NCBI GenBank assembly: GCA_016926695.1
Contig: JAFGOB010000129.1
Span: 1-15,428 of the forward strand
Source: Dehalococcoidales bacterium
GTDB lineage: Bacteria > Chloroflexota > Dehalococcoidia > Dehalococcoidales > UBA3254
Length of the DNA: 15,428 nt
Direction: 5' to 3'
Shown: one piece after another, positions 6,397 through 12,404 of the stretch
Numbering within the stretch: the stretch's first letter is position 1
Layout of the letters: every line of letters begins with the position of its first letter
Program-made: the position numbers and the translations under genes
The notes under the pieces: generated by a model
What the model was told of the DNA's origin: nothing
The model's database searches: none
What the model saw: only the letters and a program-made list of their open reading frames with translations

Positions 6397-7863
6397 TCAG
6401 AAGCACAGCTTCCCCGGGTTCAGGATGTTGTTGGGGTCCAGTATCCCCTTTATCTTGCCCAGTGCCGCCACGGAAGCCGCGTCCCGATTAATAATCGTCC
6501 TGGCGTTTTCACCGTAGGGCCTTGAGAAGAAGGCGCCCCTGCACATCAGTTCCCTCACCGCCTTTGCGGATAATGTCCGTACCATTTCCTTTTCGGCGGT
6601 ATTTTCCGGATCGTAAAACAGGTTGAACTCGCAATGGCAGCTTGTACCCTGTACTAACGGCTGGATATAAACTCCCAGGTCGGATACGGGATAGTTGTTA
6701 TTGTCTGCTATTTCATACATGACCTTAATCAGGTCTTTGAGCCTGTCATAGATGGTCAGAAAGAAGATATCCTCGCAGGCCCCTTTGCGGCCAAGCTTCC
6801 AGTAGGGTTCTGCGGAAGTCTGCTGGACAGCTTTCAAGATCGCATTGGCTGAAATGCCTGCGGCGGCTTTCACAGCTTCCAGCCCCAGTTCCCGGTTAAT
6901 GCCCAGTATATCCTTTTTCTGGTATTCAATCCTGGCCTCGGGATAATAGTCGTAGCCTGCCAGGTTATAGAAGACCATCCAGGGAGGCAGGGCATTTTTA
7001 ATATTCTGGTATTCCAGAGGATGGTTTCCAGAGAAAATAGCCGCCAGTGTAGTCCTGTTAATAATAAAGCATTCGTTAGCCAGCCTGCGCCTTACCAGCG
7101 ACTGGGTAAGCTCAAACAGCCTGTCAAGGTCCGGGGAGCCGACTATGAAAGGCTCCTCAAGTTTGGGAAGCAGTTCACACCTCATGGATGCCCAGCTTAC
7201 AATGCCCATGGTGCCCTGGGCGCCCTGGACAAAACGGTGCCAGGCTATAGTCCCGGGACCGTAGGGCGCTTTTTGCACGCCGCCCGCCTTCCACTGCTCT
7301 TCGATCGTTCCCGGCCCGGCTGCCTGTCCGGTCCTGAAATCGTCGCCGGTACCGAAGACGACCTCCATGCAGGCCAGGGGATCGGACATGTCCCACTGGT
7401 ACTTGGGCATTATAACCGGCTCTCTCTCAAGTATACTGGCGACAACGGACTTGTTCCTTCTGGGCAGGAGCGGCATATTGAGGCGGATGCCTTCCTTTTC
7501 AACCGCCGGAATCAGTTCGCCGAAGGTTACGCCGGCCTCAACCATGGCCACCCTGTGATAGCGGTCAACCCTGATGATCTTTTTCATTTCGCTAAGGTCC
7601 ACGATAACGGCTCCACCGGTTCCCGGTACTGTATCGCCCCGGAAATGAGGGGCTCCCGAGCTCACTGACACAAGTGGAGTAAAAGTCTCATTGGCCAGGC
7701 TTACCACTTGCTTGATTTCAGCAGTGCTTCCTGGTTTTATAACCAGTGCGGGTGTTACCGTGTTGGAGAAGCTTATGTCCCTGGAGTATCCATCCAGGAT
7801 GGTCTGTTCGTCATATACCTTACCGTCACCGAGAATTGCCCTGAGTTTCTCTTTTTCTATCAT
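6397..7863 (-). CDS. FAD-binding oxidoreductase, VAO/PCMH family (first gene of the pair)
   Basis: 488 residues. The FAD_binding_4 part is classical: ALVIKPGSTAEIKQVVSLANE, then VSVSSGAPHFRGD, GGAVIVDLSEMKKIIRVD, RVAMVEAGVTFGEL, and the flavin loop FVQGAQGTMGIVSWASMR (211-228). The protein ends with the standard FAD-oxidase_C tail ILDPNNILNPGKLCF. Nearest named families are 4-cresol dehydrogenase/vanillyl-alcohol oxidase-like and glycolate/D-lactate dehydrogenase (GlcD)-like flavoproteins. The exact substrate is not readable. Only about 80 bp separate it from a second flavoprotein of the same superfamily, which suggests a two-subunit or two-step arrangement. ATG 7863-7861 has a good SD (AAGGAGA at 7874-7868). 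Transcription should begin about 120 bases upstream at the operator-bearing promoter. Confidence 0.87.
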   Translation of the reverse strand: MIEKEKLRAILGDGKVYDEQTILDGYSRDISFSNTVTPALVIKPGSTAEIKQVVSLANETFTPLVSVSSGAPHFRGDTVPGTGGAVIVDLSEMKKIIRVDRYHRVAMVEAGVTFGELIPAVEKEGIRLNMPLLPRRNKSVVASILEREPVIMPKYQWDMSDPLACMEVVFGTGDDFRTGQAAGPGTIEEQWKAGGVQKAPYGPGTIAWHRFVQGAQGTMGIVSWASMRCELLPKLEEPFIVGSPDLDRLFELTQSLVRRRLANECFIINRTTLAAIFSGNHPLEYQNIKNALPPWMVFYNLAGYDYYPEARIEYQKKDILGINRELGLEAVKAAAGISANAILKAVQQTSAEPYWKLGRKGACEDIFFLTIYDRLKDLIKVMYEIADNNNYPVSDLGVYIQPLVQGTSCHCEFNLFYDPENTAEKEMVRTLSAKAVRELMCRGAFFSRPYGENARTIINRDAASVAALGKIKGILDPNNILNPGKLCF

Positions 7864-7966
7864 ATTCTCTCCTTACGCCTGTGCTGATTCGGCATATTTA
7901 CCAGAAACTATACGGATAGTGTTATGAAACGTCACGGCCTGAAATAAACCCGGGAAAAGATTTGTT

Positions 7967-7987
7967 TCCGATATAGTGTATATCGGA
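7967..7987. promoter_or_regulatory. Perfect 21-bp palindromic operator over the predicted transcription start
   Basis: Arms TCCGATATA (7967-7975) and TATATCGGA (7979-7987) are exact reverse complements around GTG. The palindrome starts one base downstream of the -10 of the flavoprotein promoter and spans the predicted +1. That is a classical repressor-operator position (TetR-, GntR- or MarR-like dimers use such sites). The regulator is not encoded in the window. Confidence 0.7.
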
Positions 7988-7988
7988 T

Positions 7989-8017
7989 ATGATATTCTAA
8001 TTGGCATTGATTGTCAA
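7989..8017 (-). promoter_or_regulatory. Strong sigma70-type promoter of the flavoprotein pair
   Basis: Minus strand: TTGACA (8017-8012), 17-base spacer, TATCAT (7994-7989); six of six and five of six against consensus. Predicted start near 7982 with a leader of about 119 bases to the ATG at 7863. The -35 lies inside another small palindrome, TGATTG-T-CAATCA (8008-8020), which could be a second regulator site or chance. Confidence 0.75.
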
Positions 8018-8087
8018 TCATTGCGGACGGTTTATATAGACCTGAAAAGGAAATTCGTAGAGCTATGTGGTGTTACTGTTGAGCCTG

Positions 8088-8837
8088 TTATAAATTGAGC
8101 GCTTCTCTGTCCTCGGCGGGCAGGCCCAGGATGAAGTCTTTAATCTTGTCGCTCCCTCTGGCCGTGGCGCTGATTTTCCCGCCATCGATTTTTATCAGGT
8201 CTACCAGGACCATATTCTCAACCAGGGCGGCTATCAATTGCCTGCTCAGTGCGGGATAGGGTATTTCGATCTCGTCTTTGGTGAATTCGTCCAGTATATT
8301 TTCTGCCTCAATGCCGGGTTTTTGGAGTATTTTGTTCAGAATAACCATAGACCTTCGATAATAAAAAACAGCGAATCCAGCGTCGGCAAGATCGAAGGCC
8401 TCCAACTTGAAGACAGCAGCAGTCCGCAGATCGCCGCACATCACGGTAACGTCATTCATTACCGATCCGACTTCGGACGGAGGCCAGCAAAAAGCGCCCC
8501 TGGGAGTTAGATTGGCCATGTGGTACGGTGGTTCATTGTAGCTGTTTATCAGGACGTTCTTGAATCCTTTGCCGTCGTATTTTTGCATACCTTCATCAGC
8601 TAGACTGACCGGGGCATACCAGAATGGGTAGTAGTGTCCCGCGGGTTTGTACCTTGGTCCCATCTTCACCAGGAAGTCCACCTGCTGGGCGATGGGGACC
8701 AGGACTCCCGAACAGAACCCGGCGCTGAATTTCTCACCGTCGTAGATAATCGTGTCCCCGATTTTGTGTCCGAAGTGGCAGGGATACCTTTTCTCGTCAC
8801 CCGCGAAGCCTGTTACGGTAATCTTAACTTTAAACAT
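8088..8837 (-). CDS. TIGR04076 family protein with C-terminal winged-helix-like extension
   Basis: 249 residues. The first about 145 have the TIGR04076 look: FKVKITVTGF, then YPCHFGHKIGDTIIYDGEKF, with conserved small-Cys positions (Cys20, Cys42, Cys117, Cys134) and LTPRGAFCWPP followed by NDVTVMCGDLRTAAVFKLE. This family is found in anaerobes and methanogens, usually as short proteins near redox enzymes, and has no known function. The last about 65 residues (YPALSRQLIAALVENMVLVDLIKIDGGKISATARGSDKIKDF) look like a winged helix and are more than the core domain needs. It starts 19 bp after the Fe-S protein gene with AAGGAG (8849-8844) before its ATG, so the two form an operon. A metal- or cluster-related role is inference. 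Confidence 0.75.
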   Translation of the reverse strand: MFKVKITVTGFAGDEKRYPCHFGHKIGDTIIYDGEKFSAGFCSGVLVPIAQQVDFLVKMGPRYKPAGHYYPFWYAPVSLADEGMQKYDGKGFKNVLINSYNEPPYHMANLTPRGAFCWPPSEVGSVMNDVTVMCGDLRTAAVFKLEAFDLADAGFAVFYYRRSMVILNKILQKPGIEAENILDEFTKDEIEIPYPALSRQLIAALVENMVLVDLIKIDGGKISATARGSDKIKDFILGLPAEDREALNL

Positions 8838-8856
8838 CGGTATCTCCTTTCCAATG

Positions 8857-9948
8857 TTATTTTACTTCGGTGCAGTGACACATAACGCCCCTCTGGCCGG
8901 GGTCTGCTCTCGGGGCCATGATATATGACGGGGGCCTGACCATTTCGTAGTGCATGGCTCTCTGCTTGCATCCCACGATGCACACCCCGCAGCCCATGCA
9001 CTTTTCCGGGATGACGGACGCCTTGAGTTTCCTGGAACCGGGGACCTTTTTCATCTCGATGGCGTCAAACGGACACCGTTCCACACAGACCTGGCAGCCC
9101 ACGCATTTCTCTTCGTCCACCACGGCCTCGAAGCGGCTGCGGCCAACAAGGTCGAAACGTCCGGCCTTTTTGCAGGAGTAGAGTATTTCGCAGCTACAGG
9201 TGCAGCAGAAGCAGGCGCCGGTATTTACCAGCCCCGCTTCCTCGTTTTTCTTCACGATTTCCAGGGCTTCCGCCAGAGAGACTTCCCTGATGTTCGAACG
9301 CCCCGGTTTGCCCAGGAAAAACTGTCCGGCTGCTCCGCCTCCCTGCATGGGGGCAAAACAGGTCTCTTCCGGGTGCTCGCATTTTCCCCAGTTTTTGCGG
9401 CAGCCGCAGTGTCCCACGATGATCTTTTTGGCATTTTCCAGGAACAGCTTGAAGTTCTCCTGGCGCATGATTTGCTCCGGCTTGATATTGGGACTGAGCT
9501 CAAGGGCCCCGGTCAAAGGCCATACCCGGTGGACCGGCCAGCCGGTCTCCTTCATCCTTCTCTCATAACCCTCCACGAACATGTCGCACCATTCGTTATA
9601 AAAGAAATCTCCCCAAAGTTTCTCGATCTTCTCGGGTACCGGCTCTACCGCCACACCCCCTACGGTGTGATGGTGAAAGGCGATAAGGCTGGAGTGAAAG
9701 CAGTATTGTGTCTCGCCTTTGGTAATCACACCCCTGGCGGCCAGGTTTTCAAGTATGTTAAAGACCTTTTTTTCGTCTTGCTTTAGACGTTCCGCGACTT
9801 CGCGGCAGGTAGCTGGCTGGAACAGTTCCAGCAGGGCGGCGCCCTCCTCGGGCGAAAAAACGGCCTCAAGTATCTTGATCACCCGTCCGGACTCCGGAGA
9901 GCCCCACTTCTTCAATATATCCAGGTATACCTTATTCGTTGCAGCCAT
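8857..9948 (-). CDS. Multi-cluster iron-sulfur (ferredoxin-like) protein with N-terminal winged-helix-like domain
   Basis: About 363 residues (residue numbers here are counted from the first of two adjacent ATGs, 9951). Residues 30-90 look like a winged helix (CREVAERLKQDEKKVFNILENLAARGVI). The middle holds two unusual Cys groups: CGC at 182-184 with Cys191 and Cys198 (CGCRKNWGKCEHPEETC), and CFCCTCSC at 247-254 with Cys260. Residues 283-328 are a classical 2[4Fe-4S] ferredoxin: C-x2-C-x2-C-x3-CP at 283-293, then C-x2-C-x2-C-x3-C at 318-328. A CHC closes the protein. It should carry electrons between the flavoproteins and/or AOR in the cytoplasm. Start: a TTG 30 bp further upstream overlaps the -10 (AGTATA) of the gene's own promoter and is not usable; AAGGGG precedes the ATG pair at 9951/9948, and spacing favours 9948. 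First gene of the operon with the TIGR04076 gene. Confidence 0.85.
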   Translation of the reverse strand: MAATNKVYLDILKKWGSPESGRVIKILEAVFSPEEGAALLELFQPATCREVAERLKQDEKKVFNILENLAARGVITKGETQYCFHSSLIAFHHHTVGGVAVEPVPEKIEKLWGDFFYNEWCDMFVEGYERRMKETGWPVHRVWPLTGALELSPNIKPEQIMRQENFKLFLENAKKIIVGHCGCRKNWGKCEHPEETCFAPMQGGGAAGQFFLGKPGRSNIREVSLAEALEIVKKNEEAGLVNTGACFCCTCSCEILYSCKKAGRFDLVGRSRFEAVVDEEKCVGCQVCVERCPFDAIEMKKVPGSRKLKASVIPEKCMGCGVCIVGCKQRAMHYEMVRPPSYIMAPRADPGQRGVMCHCTEVK

Positions 9949-9980
9949 CATTTTACCCCTTCGCAGCAATATTTGCCCCA

Positions 9981-10010
9981 AGTATAATCGGCTGTTTCCC
10001 GATATGTCAA
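9981..10010 (-). promoter_or_regulatory. Promoter of the Fe-S protein operon
   Basis: Minus strand: TTGACA (10010-10005), 18-base spacer, TATACT (9986-9981); six and five matches to consensus. Predicted start near 9974, giving a leader of about 25 bases to the ATG. The spacer contains ATATCGG and CCGATTA facing each other around GAAACAG, the same CCGATAT-type half-site seen in the operator at 7967-7987 but in the opposite arrangement. Confidence 0.7.
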
Positions 10011-10197
10011 ACGGCTTGAGAAAAACATTTCAGATTGATATTCATTGGCACCGGGATTACCATGTGTTTATCACGAAAGAACGGCGGCAGGATTTCGATA
10101 TGAGGTTGAATGTTGCTATGGCCTATTTACAGCATTTGCTTTAAGGGCTGAATGTTGATTAGTACGCAGCCTGGCGGAAATCTCTCGCTCATGTTTC

Positions 10198-10226
10198 TTT
10201 ACATCCGGCTGTCAGGCCGTTATTAT
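10198..10226 (+). promoter_or_regulatory. Promoter of the AOR gene
   Basis: TTTACA (10198-10203), 17-base spacer, TATTAT (10221-10226); five of six at each element. Predicted start near 10233 and a leader of about 52 bases ending in AAGGAG (10271-10276) eight bases before the ATG. Confidence 0.65.
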
Positions 10227-10284
10227 AGGAAAAAAGAAATATCAGGTATTCCCCGGCTTAAGTCAAGCAAAAGGAGATGGTCTA

Positions 10285-12192
10285 ATGTACGGATGGATGG
10301 GGAAAATACTTCAGGTAGACCTCAGCGCCTCGAAAATCAGCCAGTTAGAAACGCAGCCATATGCCGAACAATATCTGGGCGGGCGTGGAATCGGAGCCGC
10401 TCTTTACCGGGAAATGGTTAAGCCTGGAACGGGCGCCTTCGATGCGGAAAACTGCCTTATTTTCATGACCGGGCCGGTGGTGGGTACCGGCGCTCAGGCA
10501 GCCAATATGCTTTCGGTAGTGGGTGTATCTCCGGCCACTATTCCCGAAGGATTTTGCTACGGCAGTTTCACCGGTTTCGTCGGCGCCTGGCTGAAGAAAG
10601 CGGGGTTTGACGGTATAGTGGTCACGGGGCGCGCCTCACGGCCTGTTTATCTTATGATTGAAGACGGAAAGGCGGAGCTGAAAGATGCCTCGGACCTCTG
10701 GGGTAAAAACAGTTACAGCACCGGAGAGCTGCTGGAACAGGTCCACGGCGAGAAGACCCGTTATATAACGATAGGCGCAGCCGGAGAAAATATGGTCAGA
10801 ACGGCTGTAGCCCTGGCTACCCATGACTGTACGCTTTCCGCCGGATTCGGAGCGGTAATGGGATCGAAGAAGCTGAAGGCCATTGCCATCCGGGGCAGCG
10901 GGAAGGTCTCCGTCGCCAATCCGGAAAAGCTCCGGGATCTAAACATTTATACTCACAGAATCAGCCCGCGCATCAGGCTGACTATACCGCCGCATATTGA
11001 AGGGACCAAACATGCCGATATGATCGAATGTATCGGCAAAGGAGGCTGCTATCTATGCGGGGTCGAGTGCGTCGCCGGCATTTATCGCTATGGCAAGCGT
11101 CTGGTAGGGCACCGCAAATGCCAGTCTGTGGAATATTATCTGCCCTGGGACTACGGACGGGAAGATGAGCCCCTGGAGACCTTTTTCGAGGCGCCTGTCA
11201 TGGCCAACGACTATGGATTCGAGACATGGGAAATGGAAAGCATTATTGAGTGGCTTTACGATTGCTATAAGGCCGGAGTACTTACCGAGGAAGAGACCGG
11301 ACTGCCCCTGTCCAGAATAGGGACCCGTGAGTTCCTGGAGAAGCTGATGCAGGCTATAGTTCACCGGGAAGGCTACGGAGCATATCTGGCGGAGGGACTG
11401 GTGAGGGCAGGGGAGATGGTACCAAAAGAAGCCAGGGCTCTCTTCCGCAGGACAGTAGCGCCCATCGGCATGAACTATCTTTTCCCGCCCCGGGCTTATG
11501 TGATCATGTCTTTGCTTTATCCCATGGAGCCACGGGTGCACCACGTAAATTACCATGATATCGCCTTTGTCAATATCGCCTGGGCCGGCGAGCGCCGGCA
11601 GCCGGGAACAACCGGTATAACTCCGGAACGCCTGCGCGAGATCGCACGCGTGTTCTGGGGCAGCGAGAAGGCCGCTGATTTCTCAGGTTACGAAGGGCAG
11701 GCCCTGGCGGCGAAGACTATTCAGGACAGGACCTACCTGAAAGAAATGCTCGGGCTGTGTGACTGGTGCTACCCGATCCAGTATTCGATGGCTACCCCCG
11801 ATCGCAGGGGCGATCCTGATATCGAGGCGAAACTGTTTAGTGCTGTCACTGGCGTTTCCTCAGACGGAATCGAACGCTTCGGCGAGCGCGGCTATAACCT
11901 GCACAGGCTGATATTGCTGGGCGAAGGCCGCAGAACACCGCAGGCTGACTATCCCATGGACTACAATTTCACGGAGCCGATGAAGGGCATGAGACCGGGC
12001 GGGTTTCTGGTCCCCGGACCGGGTGATAGTGTGGTTGACATGACCGGCAACAGGCTTGACCGGGGGAAATTTACACAGATGCTGCGGGAGTATTACGGAC
12101 TGAGAGGATGGGATGAGGAGACGGGTATACCGAAGGAAAGTACAGTGGCTGCGCTGGGACTTGCTGACGCAGCCGGTCCTGTAAGCAAATAA
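10285..12192 (+). CDS. Tungsten-type aldehyde:ferredoxin oxidoreductase (AOR family)
   Basis: 635 residues, slightly longer than the usual 600-620. Residues 1-205 are the AOR_N domain: GWMGKILQVDLS, LGGRGIGAALY (31-41), TGPVVGTGAQ, and AGFGAVMGSKKLKAI (186-200), which cradle the bis-pterin tungsten cofactor. Residues about 215-620 are the C-terminal helical domains. The [4Fe-4S] ligands are Cys255-x2-Cys258-x3-Cys262 (GGCYLCGVEC) and Cys492 (LGLC), the exact family pattern. AORs oxidise aldehydes to acids with ferredoxin as acceptor, or the reverse under reducing conditions; the family also includes the BamB subunit of class II benzoyl-CoA reductase, so the substrate is not certain. The ATG has AAGGAG eight bases upstream. 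The divergent Fe-S protein could be the partner carrier. Cofactor type (tungsten rather than molybdenum) is from family knowledge. Confidence 0.93.
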   Translation: MYGWMGKILQVDLSASKISQLETQPYAEQYLGGRGIGAALYREMVKPGTGAFDAENCLIFMTGPVVGTGAQAANMLSVVGVSPATIPEGFCYGSFTGFVGAWLKKAGFDGIVVTGRASRPVYLMIEDGKAELKDASDLWGKNSYSTGELLEQVHGEKTRYITIGAAGENMVRTAVALATHDCTLSAGFGAVMGSKKLKAIAIRGSGKVSVANPEKLRDLNIYTHRISPRIRLTIPPHIEGTKHADMIECIGKGGCYLCGVECVAGIYRYGKRLVGHRKCQSVEYYLPWDYGREDEPLETFFEAPVMANDYGFETWEMESIIEWLYDCYKAGVLTEEETGLPLSRIGTREFLEKLMQAIVHREGYGAYLAEGLVRAGEMVPKEARALFRRTVAPIGMNYLFPPRAYVIMSLLYPMEPRVHHVNYHDIAFVNIAWAGERRQPGTTGITPERLREIARVFWGSEKAADFSGYEGQALAAKTIQDRTYLKEMLGLCDWCYPIQYSMATPDRRGDPDIEAKLFSAVTGVSSDGIERFGERGYNLHRLILLGEGRRTPQADYPMDYNFTEPMKGMRPGGFLVPGPGDSVVDMTGNRLDRGKFTQMLREYYGLRGWDEETGIPKESTVAALGLADAAGPVSK

Positions 12193-12404
12193 ACCCGGAA
12201 TACTTATCCTGGTGTCTCAGATGATTATTTCCTTGACCAGATTTGATGCTTTTCTGAAATTGACAGGGCAGGCGGGATATGATAACTTTATCTCAAATGT
12301 TACAATTTATATAATACATATAATACATATTACTTCCGGCGTTGAAACTGAATAAAACTACAGAAGCACACTGAAATAAATTTTACATAAAAGGAGGTTA
12401 AGTA
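12193..12404 (+). promoter_or_regulatory. Leader and promoter region of the Mo aldehyde oxidoreductase
   Basis: No terminator is visible after AOR. A perfect TTGACA (12260-12265) has only fair partners downstream (GATAAC at 15 bases). Two perfect TATAAT hexamers lie at 12310-12315 and 12319-12324 inside a tandem nine-base repeat TATAATACA (12310-12327), but neither has a good -35. A very strong SD, AAGGAGG (12391-12397), sits seven bases before the GTG start. A separate promoter is likely, though its exact position is unsure. Confidence 0.45.
12310..12327 (+). repeat. Tandem nine-base repeat TATAATACA, two copies
   Basis: Copies at 12310-12318 and 12319-12327, followed by a third TAT. The doubled -10 consensus sits about 80-95 bases before the start codon. 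Confidence 0.6.

Larger units (their letters stand above)
9952..10284. other. Divergent intergenic region between the Fe-S operon and AOR (333 bp)
   Basis: It contains the leftward promoter at 9981-10010 and the rightward promoter at 10198-10226. The part between (about 10011-10197) holds no convincing gene; a frame ending at 10144 has no start signal and is the tail of a shadow of the Fe-S gene. Confidence 0.6.

Noticed and set aside
8950..9786. Long forward frame (278 codons) opposite the Fe-S gene
   Set aside because: The reverse strand encodes the cysteine motifs of a ferredoxin; the forward frame is its mirror and has no recognisable domain.
10011..10144. Possible transposase remnant (residues around HWHRDYHVFITKERRQDF)
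   Set aside because: Superficially like an IS200-type motif, but too short, with no start, and the similarity is too weak to support.
11013..11036. GCCGATA...TATCGGC inverted repeat as an operator
   Set aside because: It lies within the AOR coding region and encodes ordinary residues; chance is the simpler explanation.
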